From: JBBIPA01 sp963820495
GTDB lineage: Bacteria; Chloroflexota; Dehalococcoidia; GIF9; UBA5629
Assembly: GCA_963820495.1 (NCBI GenBank)
Contig: CAWGAF010000001.1
Span: forward strand, 1,178,001 to 1,242,000
DNA: 64,000 bases
Reading direction: 5' to 3'
The translations under genes and the position numbers were made by a program. Under the pieces are notes generated by a model. It worked only from the letters and a program-made list of their open reading frames with translations, searched no databases and was not told the origin of the DNA. This document shows positions 41,505 through 49,993 of this stretch, piece after piece; within the stretch, counting starts at the first letter, position 1, and each line of letters opens with the position of its first letter.

Positions 41505-42767
41505 ATGAATAGTAAATATCTGGTCAATCGCCCGGTCAATTATATAAAGGACCCCCTTCATAAAAATGCCCTATTCCTCATAGCAACCAATGCCACTGCT
41601 GCAATATTCGGCTTTTTCTTCTGGACAATAGCAGCCAGATTATTCCCCGTTAACGATGTGGGTCATGCCACAGCACTGATATCTGCGGTTAGCTTGCTCA
41701 CATCTTTTTCCGGGCTGGGCCTGGGAATAGGCTTAATTCGTTTCTTACCTGATGAAAAAGACAAGCCGGGAATGCTAAATACTGCAGTTACCGTTGTCTC
41801 TATTTTCTCCTTGATACTGGCGCTTGTTTTTTGGTGGGGAATAGAGATATGGACACCGCCATTGGCATTCTTGAAGCAAAATGCGTTGTTATCAGTTATC
41901 TTTATTCTATTTGTGGCTGTCAATAGTGTTTTGGTGTTACAGGGAAGCATTTTTATAGCATTTCGCCGGGCACAGTATTCCTTTTTTCAGAGCCTCATCG
42001 CTGGTTTGAGGATGGTGATATTGCCATTACTGGCAGCATTCGGTGTAAGTGGCATATTTTCCTCATATGCGCTGGGGTTTGTGGTAGCGTTTATAGGTTC
42101 CATAGTCTTCGTGTTTATCTTATGCTCTCAGTACCGTCCCCTTACCGTAATAAAAGGTAACATTTTAAAGAAGCTTATACGGTTCTCCTTAGGCAACTAC
42201 ATCGGTGATTGTTTCAGGATGTTACCAGGAGTGGTCATGCCTCTTATCATTATCAACATACTCAGTGCGGACATGAACGCGTACTTCTACATCGCCTGGA
42301 TGATTGCCAGTTTCTTTTTTATTGTTTCCTATGCCACCAGTTCCTCTTTGCTGGCCGAATCGTCGCACAATGTACAGGACCTCCGCAAGCAGGTAATAAA
42401 GGCTGTCAAATTTATTTTTATTATACTCATACCGGCGATTATAGTGGTATATTTCATAGGTGAATATCTACTGCATTTATTTGGGGAAAAATACTCGGTT
42501 GAGTCAATAGATCTGCTGCGTATACTGGTAATCTCCAGCATACCGGTGGCCATAAATGAAATTTATATATCTATATACAGAATAAAGAAAAAAATAGTAC
42601 CTGTTATCGCTATTTACGGTTGGGTTGCTTTATTTACCATTATATGTAGCTATTTCTTAATCGATATTGTAGGAATTATGGGTGTAGGAATTGCCTACCT
42701 AATAGGAAATTCACTGGCATCCGTATTTATAATCCTTATGGCAACTATCCCCCCATTACGAGTATAG
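41505..42767 (+). CDS. Polysaccharide flippase (Wzx-type)
   Basis: A 420-residue polytopic protein with about 12 transmembrane helices, of the MOP superfamily polysaccharide transporters that flip lipid-linked oligosaccharides. Typical marks are FFFWTIAARLFPVNDVGHATALISAVSLL near the start and GLGLGIGLIRFLP. I start at the ATG at 41505; a TTG two codons earlier is possible. It fits the surrounding glycan genes. Confidence 0.88.
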   Translation: MNSKYLVNRPVNYIKDPLHKNALFLIATNATAAIFGFFFWTIAARLFPVNDVGHATALISAVSLLTSFSGLGLGIGLIRFLPDEKDKPGMLNTAVTVVSIFSLILALVFWWGIEIWTPPLAFLKQNALLSVIFILFVAVNSVLVLQGSIFIAFRRAQYSFFQSLIAGLRMVILPLLAAFGVSGIFSSYALGFVVAFIGSIVFVFILCSQYRPLTVIKGNILKKLIRFSLGNYIGDCFRMLPGVVMPLIIINILSADMNAYFYIAWMIASFFFIVSYATSSSLLAESSHNVQDLRKQVIKAVKFIFIILIPAIIVVYFIGEYLLHLFGEKYSVESIDLLRILVISSIPVAINEIYISIYRIKKKIVPVIAIYGWVALFTIICSYFLIDIVGIMGVGIAYLIGNSLASVFIILMATIPPLRV

Positions 42768-42923
42768 TTATTCCTATCCATTATATAGAGTTGCCACCAT
42801 TTTGCATAATGCGTGACACAACCTATCCCCAAAATGCTACTCTATTGATGAATCACTCAATATATGTGCAAATCATAGCCACGATTGTAGTGTCTGTTTT
42901 GGTAGTTTCTTTTGCTTATTAAA

Positions 42924-43706
42924 TTACGGTCTTTCAACTATTAGCGCACAGGCGTAAAACACGTCCTGAGGCTTATCTATTTTGTAATCGATGTTAGCGG
43001 TTATGAGCAGGGCGTTTTCATGATGGTCTCCTTTTAAGGTTCCCTGCTTTGTTTCTTGGGGAAGTGTTGGTATTTTAGCTTCGCCGAATGAACAAAACCC
43101 GTGGTCTGATATAACTATTAGCTTATTACTCTTGTCTTCCAAAAATCGTGTATCGAAGATAAGTTCACCTATTTTGCTATCCAATTTTTTATACCAGTCC
43201 AGGACACAATCTTCCCCCCAGTGAAAATGCTGAACTCTATCCAGTAGGGTGTAAACGGATATGAGTAAATCAGGTTTTTGTGCCAGCAATTCCTTGGTCT
43301 GGGCAGTGATTGTTTCCAGTTCTGCCTGCCATTCCTTCTCGCTAGTAGGGAGGCCAAATCCAACGGGCCTATAATTGACACCAAAACTGTATGGGGGCAC
43401 TACGAAAGGCACATTTAATGCTACTGCCCTTTTACCCTGTCGTTCCAGGATGTCCCAAATGAAGTCAACTTTTATATCTTCGCGTTTGATGATTTTATCG
43501 GCCACGACGAAACTGTCATGGCCATGTTCGCTGAAGGTTTTCCCACAGAACATACCGCACCATATTGAAGGGGAAACTGGTTTCTCGGTGATGATGAGGT
43601 CGCTGCATTTGCCGATTTGACAAAGTTTGCGAAAGTTTGGCAGTTTATCTAGGTTCGGTCTTACAACCGTCCATGTGGCAGCGTCTATGCCCAATACAAA
43701 AATCAT
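42924..43706 (-). CDS. Alkaline-phosphatase-superfamily phosphodiesterase-like protein
   Basis: A 260-residue protein of the type I phosphodiesterase/nucleotide pyrophosphatase group. The N-terminal metal-binding aspartate is in FVLGIDAATW, the nucleophile region is EKPVSPSIWCGMFCGKTFSEHG (Ser in place of the usual Thr), and the distal metal ligands are in VISDHGFCSFG plus GDHHENALL. It is short for the family. Its start overlaps the CysN stop by 4 bases, so it is translationally coupled as the last gene of the rhh-pst-cysDN operon. It might hydrolyse a nucleotide sulfate or a phosphodiester; unknown. Confidence 0.8.
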   Translation of the reverse strand: MIFVLGIDAATWTVVRPNLDKLPNFRKLCQIGKCSDLIITEKPVSPSIWCGMFCGKTFSEHGHDSFVVADKIIKREDIKVDFIWDILERQGKRAVALNVPFVVPPYSFGVNYRPVGFGLPTSEKEWQAELETITAQTKELLAQKPDLLISVYTLLDRVQHFHWGEDCVLDWYKKLDSKIGELIFDTRFLEDKSNKLIVISDHGFCSFGEAKIPTLPQETKQGTLKGDHHENALLITANIDYKIDKPQDVFYACALIVERP

Positions 43707-44908
43707 CTGGCTTTCTCCAGAACTATACCGGCGCCGATATTCTTATCCCGCACCAGGACGAATCGGCCCAGCTCGGGGATGTCGGAGAATTTCTCCACTA
43801 CCAGCGGCTCTGTGGCGAAAAGGATGGTGGCAGCTTCATGCTCGTTTATGTGATCAGGATACCTAGCTATTACCTCGCCGGTCTCTGAATTGATCTTTTC
43901 TTGGATTTCCTTTATTTTGCATCTCACCCTCCGAGTGCCGCACCTTAATTCCACGGTCTCCCCTTTTCTCAGGCAATCATCCAATAAAACAGCTTCGCCT
44001 AAGAATTCCTCTACAGGAACAGGCAGGGTCTCTACCAAGCCACCGACATCCCCCCGCTTGGGTTCGCAGTCAGTGACGATTCCAATGCTATCTCCTGTTT
44101 CTGCCCTATCCAGTTCAGCATCGAATACTTTTATCTTCTCTATTTTCCCCCTAACACCAGAAGGATTGAATATAACCTCGTCACCCCTCCTCAGAATACC
44201 GGACTCAACCCTGCCCACAATGACTTTATCGGAGCCGACCAAGTACGTGTCTTGGATAACGAATCTGAGTGGTTTAGCCTGTTTAATTAGCTCGACTCCG
44301 TCCAGCGCTTCTATTAAAGTTGGACCATGATACCATTTCATCTGCTCTGACCTTTTGTAAATGTTGTCTCCTTCCATCGCCGAACCAGGGATGAAGACCA
44401 CACTATGGTAGCCAAACGAAGTTAGAAGGTGAGTTACTTTATCCTTGATATCTTGAAAGACCTCTTCCCTGTAATCCACCAAATCCATTTTATTCACCAG
44501 CACGAAGAGCTGCTTTATGCCTAACATGTGTATTAGAAAGGCGTGCCTTCCTGTTTGCTCCTTGATACCTTCCTCAGCGGCTACGACCAATACAGCCACG
44601 TCAGCGTGAGAAGCGCCGGTGAGCATATTTTTGATGAACTCCTTGTGGCCGGGCACATCGGTTACGGCATACAAATTTTTACCCTTAAACATCACCCCGG
44701 TGGTATCTATCGTCCTCTCCTCCTTCAGCTCATCATCAAAGGAATCAAGGAAATAGGCAAATTCAAATCTCCTTTTATACTCCTCAGCTAACTTTTGTAT
44801 TTCTTCTACCCGCCCTTCCGTTATACTATCGGAATCATAGAGAAGCCTGCCTATTAAAGTAGACTTGCCATGATCTACATGGCCGATTATTACAATGTTT
44901 ACATTCAT
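43703..44908 (-). CDS. cysN: Sulfate adenylyltransferase large subunit, CysN-like GTPase
   Basis: A 401-residue translation-factor-type GTPase: G1 GHVDHGKST (8-16), switch region ERTIDTT, G3 DVPGHKEF, G4 NKMD, followed by two beta-barrel domains (about 215-400). CysN couples GTP hydrolysis to APS formation by CysD. The motifs are closer to EF-Tu/EF1A than to the proteobacterial GNVDDGKST form, as in clostridial-type CysN; adjacency to CysD supports the assignment. No APS kinase (CysC) domain is fused. Confidence 0.88.
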   Translation of the reverse strand: MNVNIVIIGHVDHGKSTLIGRLLYDSDSITEGRVEEIQKLAEEYKRRFEFAYFLDSFDDELKEERTIDTTGVMFKGKNLYAVTDVPGHKEFIKNMLTGASHADVAVLVVAAEEGIKEQTGRHAFLIHMLGIKQLFVLVNKMDLVDYREEVFQDIKDKVTHLLTSFGYHSVVFIPGSAMEGDNIYKRSEQMKWYHGPTLIEALDGVELIKQAKPLRFVIQDTYLVGSDKVIVGRVESGILRRGDEVIFNPSGVRGKIEKIKVFDAELDRAETGDSIGIVTDCEPKRGDVGGLVETLPVPVEEFLGEAVLLDDCLRKGETVELRCGTRRVRCKIKEIQEKINSETGEVIARYPDHINEHEAATILFATEPLVVEKFSDIPELGRFVLVRDKNIGAGIVLEKAR

Positions 44909-45092
44909 TCTATACTCCTAAATCAAAATTTTAAATTAAAAAACAAAAATGACAGACCAAAATGTAAAATTAAGTATGTTCATGTAGCCAAGCAGTTTAT
45001 TATTTTTTTCCTTTCATAGTTAATATACTCGAGCTTTTCCTCAGCACTCATTATTATTATCTTGCCTTATTTTTGGTTTTATATTTTTTATT

Positions 45093-45893
45093 TTACATGT
45101 AGCCCAGTGCACGAAGCTTCTGCATGGTGAAGGACTTCTCCTTGTCCTGTGCCCTGCCCGATCTCTCGGCTATCTTGGTTACCTTGAGCTCCTCTACTAT
45201 TTCGTCTATGGTTTTGGCATCAGAGTCGATGGTAAAGGTACATGGCTCGCATCCCAGACTGCGGTACCTTTTGCCATCCTGGGCAAAGTACATTGGGTTC
45301 ACCGGCATACCCTCTTGTCGTACATATTCCCAGACGTCCAGTTCTCTCCAGTGCAGGATAGGATGAACCCTGGTATGGGTCTTGGCCTCCGTTATGCTCT
45401 GATATTGGTCCCACATTTCAAGCGGTTGGTCCTTGTAATTCCATTTGAAATCACTGTCGCGTGGCGAGAAATATCTTTCCTTAGCCCTTATTCCGTGCTC
45501 ATCCCTTCTTATAGCCAGGATTAGTGCATCAAACTTGTTCTCACCAAGGCATTTCATCAGGGCTTGCGTTTTCAATTTGGTACAGCATTCAAATTTCCCG
45601 TCCCCAGGGCTAACTCTTTGCCCAAATGCCTCATCGTTCCTAGTCACTATCAGGTTCAATCCCCATTGCTTGGCTAAGTTGTCTCTAAAGGCATACATCT
45701 GCTTGAACTTGTAGCCAGTATCTATATGGATTACCGGGAACGGAATTTTCCCAAAGAAAGCTTTCCGGCATAGCCAGAGGGCAGCGGTGCTGTCCTTCCC
45801 CGTGCTCCACAGAACTGCTGGTCTCTTGAACTCAGCGTAGGCTTCTCTGAGTATATAAATGCTCCTGTTTTCCAAATCTTTTAGTTCTGCCAT
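45093..45893 (-). CDS. cysD: Sulfate adenylyltransferase small subunit
   Basis: A 266-residue PP-loop ATPase that forms adenosine 5'-phosphosulfate from ATP and sulfate. It has the SxGKDS loop (WSTGKDSTA, 29-37), PFPVIHIDTGYKFKQMYAFRD, AIRRDEHGIRAKERYFSPRD and the HPILHWRELDVWEYV segment, all typical of CysD. It lies 53 bases after pstB and 184 bases before cysN. No APS/PAPS reductase, APS kinase or sulfotransferase gene is in the window, so the fate of APS is open. Confidence 0.92.
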   Translation of the reverse strand: MAELKDLENRSIYILREAYAEFKRPAVLWSTGKDSTAALWLCRKAFFGKIPFPVIHIDTGYKFKQMYAFRDNLAKQWGLNLIVTRNDEAFGQRVSPGDGKFECCTKLKTQALMKCLGENKFDALILAIRRDEHGIRAKERYFSPRDSDFKWNYKDQPLEMWDQYQSITEAKTHTRVHPILHWRELDVWEYVRQEGMPVNPMYFAQDGKRYRSLGCEPCTFTIDSDAKTIDEIVEELKVTKIAERSGRAQDKEKSFTMQKLRALGYM

Positions 45894-45946
45894 AGTTTAA
45901 CTTAATTACCTCCTGACTATTATTGTAGAAACTCAAAAATTTGTTA

Positions 45947-46714
45947 TTAGCTGATTTCACCCTTTATGTATGCTCGAGTTTTTTGTTCCCTGGGATCATT
46001 GAGAATAACTTCGGCTGGCCCATGCTCTATCAATTCACCCATATACAAAAAGATTATATAATCTGCGAGCCTTCTAGCTTGCCTGAGTATATGGGTAACT
46101 ACTACTATGGTGTAATTCTGTTTAAGCTCCATAAATGCTTTCTCTATATGTTGTGCCGATATTGGATCAAGTGCTGAAGTGGGTTCATCAGCCAGTAAAA
46201 TCTCCGGCTCTACGGCTAGTCCCCTTGCCAGGCATAGCCTTTGCTGTTGTCCTGCGGATAGCCTAGATGCAGGGCTCCTCAATCTGGTCTTTACTTCACC
46301 CCATAAACCCACCATCCCCAAATATTTTTCGACCAAATCATCCATGTCATTCTTACTGTATCTCTTGTGTATGCGCGGGCCGTAGGCAACATTGTCGTAA
46401 ATTGACATGGGCAACGGGAACGGTTTCTGGGAAAGTAACCCCATTTTTTTTCTGACATCGGTGGGATCGATCGATTTTTCATTGTAGATATCTATGCCAT
46501 CAACCATAACCGTGCCAGAGATATTTACCTCGTCATTCAAATCAATTAATCTGTTAAAGCACTTTAGTAACGTAGTCTTGCCGCATCCCGAGGGACCGAT
46601 AATAGCTGTAATCTGTTTGTCAGGAATGTCCACAGTTATATCCGCTAATGCCTGTTGATTTCCGTAGGCAACATTCAAGTTTTTTACGCTTATATGAGGT
46701 CCATTTATGCTCAT
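45947..46714 (-). CDS. pstB: Pst-type ABC transporter ATPase
   Basis: A 255-residue ABC ATPase of the PstB group: Walker A GPSGCGKTT (39-47), the PstB-typical CFNRLIDLNDEVNISG, signature LSAGQQQRLCLARGLA, Walker B ILLADEPTSALD and the H-loop VVTH. Compared with classical PstB, the LxGGEQ signature is altered to LSAGQQ. It drives import of the oxyanion bound by the PstS-like protein. It starts 4 bases after the pstA stop. Confidence 0.93.
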   Translation of the reverse strand: MSINGPHISVKNLNVAYGNQQALADITVDIPDKQITAIIGPSGCGKTTLLKCFNRLIDLNDEVNISGTVMVDGIDIYNEKSIDPTDVRKKMGLLSQKPFPLPMSIYDNVAYGPRIHKRYSKNDMDDLVEKYLGMVGLWGEVKTRLRSPASRLSAGQQQRLCLARGLAVEPEILLADEPTSALDPISAQHIEKAFMELKQNYTIVVVTHILRQARRLADYIIFLYMGELIEHGPAEVILNDPREQKTRAYIKGEIS

Positions 46715-46718
46715 TTCA

Positions 46719-47576
46719 TTACCTTATAACATATCTGGTATATCTTTTGGCGATTATCCTGGAAAGGATACTTAAAGCTAATACTATAACCAGGAGAATC
46801 AATGCAGAGGCATAGGCACGCTGTTGCACTTCGGGGAACGGGGTGCCTATCTGAAAGAAAATTGCCAGGGGCAATGAAGCCACAGGATCGAGTAATGAAT
46901 GGGGTAATCTATCTGTGTAGCCTGCGGTAAATAGTATTGAGGCTGCATCGCCAATACCCCTACCAAAAGCCAATATTACAGCGCTTACTACTCCTGGAGA
47001 TACTTGTTTTAGCACAACCCGTAATGTTGTTTCCAGCCTGTTTGCTCCAGTGGCGTATGATGCCTCCTTTAATTCTTGGGGAACCATTTTTATCACTTCA
47101 TCCATAGCCCGTATCATTATGGGCAGCTCAAGAAGTGCCAGCACGAAGATCCCTCCCAGTAGACATGCCCTTATTCCCAGATAAATCATAATTACAAATC
47201 CGAAAACCCCATACACTATTGATGGAATTCCCCACAGCACATCGAGGGAAAGCCTTACCACCCTGGCGAAGTTAGATTTGCCAATGTAATCCTTCTGCAA
47301 ATACAAGGCTACAGGAAGGGCTAAAATCAAAGCCAAAACCGTAGCTCCAAAAGCAAGACACAGCGACCCCAAGATGGCATTTAAAATGCCACCACCTTTG
47401 CCTAGATAATACCCTCCTTGAGGAACACTGGTTATCATTGATAGGCTTATTGCTGGAGCACCTTTTAACAGGACCACCACGAAAATTACTAAAAGGCTGC
47501 CCACAACTGCTGCTGTTGATAGGATCATCAACATCTTGAAAATGTTTTGTTCAGTTTTCTTTAAATTAAGTCGCAT
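46719..47576 (-). CDS. pstA: Pst-type permease subunit A
   Basis: A 285-residue permease with six transmembrane helices and the EAA-type loop (MVPQELKEASYATGANRLETTLRVV in segments). The LGIRACLLGGIFVLALLELPIMIRAMDE region is typical of PstA. It overlaps the pstC stop by 11 bases. Confidence 0.93.
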   Translation of the reverse strand: MRLNLKKTEQNIFKMLMILSTAAVVGSLLVIFVVVLLKGAPAISLSMITSVPQGGYYLGKGGGILNAILGSLCLAFGATVLALILALPVALYLQKDYIGKSNFARVVRLSLDVLWGIPSIVYGVFGFVIMIYLGIRACLLGGIFVLALLELPIMIRAMDEVIKMVPQELKEASYATGANRLETTLRVVLKQVSPGVVSAVILAFGRGIGDAASILFTAGYTDRLPHSLLDPVASLPLAIFFQIGTPFPEVQQRAYASALILLVIVLALSILSRIIAKRYTRYVIR

Positions 47577-48468
47577 AATTGCTTTCTACTTTTATGAGGA
47601 TATAACTGGCACCAATGTTGAAAAGGAATACAATTATCAGCAGGATTAGGGCAGCAAATAAGAGCGCCGAATCATATAGTGGTATAGACATCATCTCGCC
47701 ATAGTTATTGGCAATTAATGCTGGCAGTGGATAAGCAGGGTCGAAAATCGATGATGGTATTTTAGCCACGTTCCCAACCACCATAATCACTGCCATGGTT
47801 TCCCCAAAAGCACGACTGAATCCCAGAATTATGGCGGCGATAATACCAGGTAAAGCTCCTCGCATAACCACTAGTTTAGTTGCCTGCCATCTTGTTGAGC
47901 CTAACGCCACTGGTACTTCCCTCATTCCATAAGGGACATTTCTTATTACCTCTTCAGAGATCGATATTATTACTGGGAATACCATAATAGCCAGTACAAT
48001 TCCACCAGTGAGTATGTTGTATCCATTAGTCCTAGTTCCCAAAATGGCGGCAAAATCCCGAACGAAGGGTATTATCACCAATATTCCACAAAGTCCGTAG
48101 ACGACCGATGGTATACCTGCAAGGAGGTCTACCACCGGCTTAACTGCATTCCTGACCCACTTGGGAGCATACTCAGCCAGGTATATCGATGTTAAAATGC
48201 ACAATGGTATGGCGATCACCATGGCTACTGCTGTGACTACGAAAGTGCCAACGATAAATGGCCAAAAACCGAACTGCCCTTTCATTGGAGACCATGCCGA
48301 TGAGAAAAGCAACTCAGTTAACGGTTTCAAGGATAAAATCGGCAATGATTTCTGTAAAAGTCCAACTGCTATGAGGACAACTAGCAGTGAAGCAAAGATG
48401 GTAGTACCCAGCATTGAGCGGCTGGCTACAAGGTCTTTAAGCCCTCTAAAGCGTGTTTGGTTGTTCAT
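47566..48468 (-). CDS. pstC: Pst-type permease subunit C
   Basis: A 300-residue permease with six transmembrane helices. PstC features include FWPFIVGTFVVTAVAMVIAIPLC, the ISEEVIRNVPYGMREVPVALGSTRWQ loop (in segments) and LGFSRAFGETMAVIMVVGN. It begins 3 bases after the PstS stop, within the operon. Confidence 0.93.
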   Translation of the reverse strand: MNNQTRFRGLKDLVASRSMLGTTIFASLLVVLIAVGLLQKSLPILSLKPLTELLFSSAWSPMKGQFGFWPFIVGTFVVTAVAMVIAIPLCILTSIYLAEYAPKWVRNAVKPVVDLLAGIPSVVYGLCGILVIIPFVRDFAAILGTRTNGYNILTGGIVLAIMVFPVIISISEEVIRNVPYGMREVPVALGSTRWQATKLVVMRGALPGIIAAIILGFSRAFGETMAVIMVVGNVAKIPSSIFDPAYPLPALIANNYGEMMSIPLYDSALLFAALILLIIVFLFNIGASYILIKVESNYAT

Positions 48469-48471
48469 GCT

Positions 48472-49431
48472 TTACTGAATTGCCAACCGCCAATCAGAGA
48501 TGTTCCCCGTTACCCAGATGTCAACAAAGGTTTGTCTTTTTAAACCCTTAGTAAGAATATCATTTAAGACAGGATTGGTTCTGTTTATTACGGGTACAAC
48601 AGCGTCCTTTGTTACGGAGACCCAGAAAGCTCCTTTCTCGATTTCAGCGGCATTAATGTCTCTGGAAATCATGCCCATATCAACCATGCCATTAAGTGCG
48701 TCTGTCATTCCCTTACCAGCGCCACCAGCCGATATATCCAATCTTATATTAGGATAACTCTTTTGAAATTCCTCACCCCACCTAACCATCATGGGGTATA
48801 AAGCAAAAGCTCCTGATATTGTTATGACACCCTCCATCTTAATTCCAGGTTCTGGCTGACCGAGTTTATTTAATTGCTGCTCAATTTTCTCCTTGGGTAA
48901 TTTTACGTAGCCCATTTCATCAACATATTTTTGGCCATCATTCAATATCCAGCGGACAAACTCTTTAGAAATACCGCTGAATTGGCTTTTTGTAGCCAGA
49001 TGCAAATCCCTTGCTGGAGGTGAAGGATAACGCCCTTCGGCTATTGCCTGGACAAGGGTAGCCTTTTTACCGTAGAAGCTTTCATCATTATCAATCTTGC
49101 CATTTTCATTTATATCTATCGGAATTACACACAATCCTGCCAATTGTTCTCCACTCTTCGTATCGTAGGCATATCCGATATTGTTATAACCAATGCCGAG
49201 TGTGTCCTTTATAACCGCTTCGGAAAGCCCTGGGTCTCCGTTTACAGCCGTGCCTTTCAAGTCCTCCTGTTTATAATTACCTAGATACTTAGCCCAGGTT
49301 TCCCCCGCCCCACAGGCATCAGACCTGGTATATACCTGTATAGAAAAATCTGATGTTTTACTTTGCCCACAACCAATAGTCAATGGCACTAATATGCTTA
49401 GAATAACCACGCACACTAGTAAATTCCTCAT
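48472..49431 (-). CDS. PstS-like oxyanion-binding lipoprotein, circularly permuted
   Basis: A 319-residue lipoprotein (lipobox LTIGC, Cys21) of the phosphate-binding PBP_like_2 group with its halves in swapped order. Residues about 30-190 match what is normally the C-terminal half: VYTRSDACGAGETW, GDPGLSEAVIKDTLGIGYNNIGYAYD, VRWILNDGQKYVDEMGYVKLP. Residues about 200-319 match the usual N-terminal half: GVITISGAFALYP, WGEEFQKSYPNIRLDISAGGAGKG, ending at FVDIWVTGNISDW. In the usual R-x-D-x-S-G-T ligand loop the Ser and Thr are Cys40 and Ala42, so ligand specificity may differ from phosphate. A GGAGG site precedes the start. Confidence 0.88.
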   Translation of the reverse strand: MRNLLVCVVILSILVPLTIGCGQSKTSDFSIQVYTRSDACGAGETWAKYLGNYKQEDLKGTAVNGDPGLSEAVIKDTLGIGYNNIGYAYDTKSGEQLAGLCVIPIDINENGKIDNDESFYGKKATLVQAIAEGRYPSPPARDLHLATKSQFSGISKEFVRWILNDGQKYVDEMGYVKLPKEKIEQQLNKLGQPEPGIKMEGVITISGAFALYPMMVRWGEEFQKSYPNIRLDISAGGAGKGMTDALNGMVDMGMISRDINAAEIEKGAFWVSVTKDAVVPVINRTNPVLNDILTKGLKRQTFVDIWVTGNISDWRLAIQ

Positions 49432-49456
49432 TCTAAACCTCCAAATAATTTAATTT

Positions 49457-49681
49457 CTAATCTAGGTATCCCAGAGATCTCAGCCGGTCCTTAACGCGTT
49501 TTTCATCTTCCTTGCTGAAAGGTTCTACTTCGCTTTCTTCTTCTGAGACGACTTCCCGAAGCACGTAGGTAACGTAGCTTGAAACCGATGTAAAACCAGT
49601 CCCCTTGATGCGTCCTTCGACTTTCTTGAACAAGGGTGCGGGAATAGAAACCGTGGTGAATTTCTTTTCGTCTTCAGCCAT
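49457..49681 (-). CDS. Ribbon-helix-helix repressor-like protein
   Basis: A 74-residue protein with an N-terminal RHH (CopG-like) fold: strand KKFTTVSIPAPLFKKVEGRI, then GFTSVSSYVTYVLREVV as the second helix. The acidic linker and C-terminal helix end in VKDRLRSLGYLD. I start at the ATG at 49681, with GAGGAG 7 bases upstream, not the TTG five codons earlier. It is the first gene of the pst-cysDN operon, 25 bases before the binding-protein gene. Two palindromes overlapping its promoters are probable operators, giving autoregulation. Confidence 0.8.
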   Translation of the reverse strand: MAEDEKKFTTVSIPAPLFKKVEGRIKGTGFTSVSSYVTYVLREVVSEEESEVEPFSKEDEKRVKDRLRSLGYLD

Positions 49682-49710
49682 TTTATTACTCCTCAAGCCG
49701 TAATGTGTTG

Positions 49711-49742
49711 CTAATTATATGTAATTAGAAATGTGTTGTCAA
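49711..49742 (-). promoter_or_regulatory. Consensus promoter P1 with overlapping palindromic operator
   Basis: On the minus strand TTGACA (49737-49742), a 17-base spacer and TATAAT (49714-49719) form a perfect sigma-70 promoter about 30 bases before the RHH start codon. The palindrome CTAATTA-TATG-TAATTAG (49711-49728) covers the -10 element, so a bound RHH dimer or tetramer would block transcription. Confidence 0.8.
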
Positions 49743-49805
49743 GTAGTTGTTCTTGACATCGGGCTAGGTATACATACTTAACCAGTATTATTACTAATGC
49801 GCCGT

Positions 49806-49838
49806 TAATTATATATAATTAGTGATGTTTTGCCAACC
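49806..49838 (-). promoter_or_regulatory. Upstream promoter P2 with the same operator
   Basis: TTGGCA (49833-49838), a 17-base spacer and TATAAT (49810-49815) on the minus strand. The palindrome TAATTA-TATA-TAATTA (49808-49823) again covers the -10 element. The arrangement duplicates P1 about 96 bases upstream, so both promoters should answer to the same repressor. Confidence 0.7.
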
Positions 49839-49993
49839 GTTGCTCGTTTTTATCTTCAGAAGCTGCTATAATTGCGGTTGATTGCATTTGGCAGATTCAT
49901 GTTAGCTTAATATAATAACTAATGGATCAGCGTAGCTGAAATAATCCTGCATTCTTCTGCATAGCTAAATGTTCTTAGCACCTGGGAGTTTTG

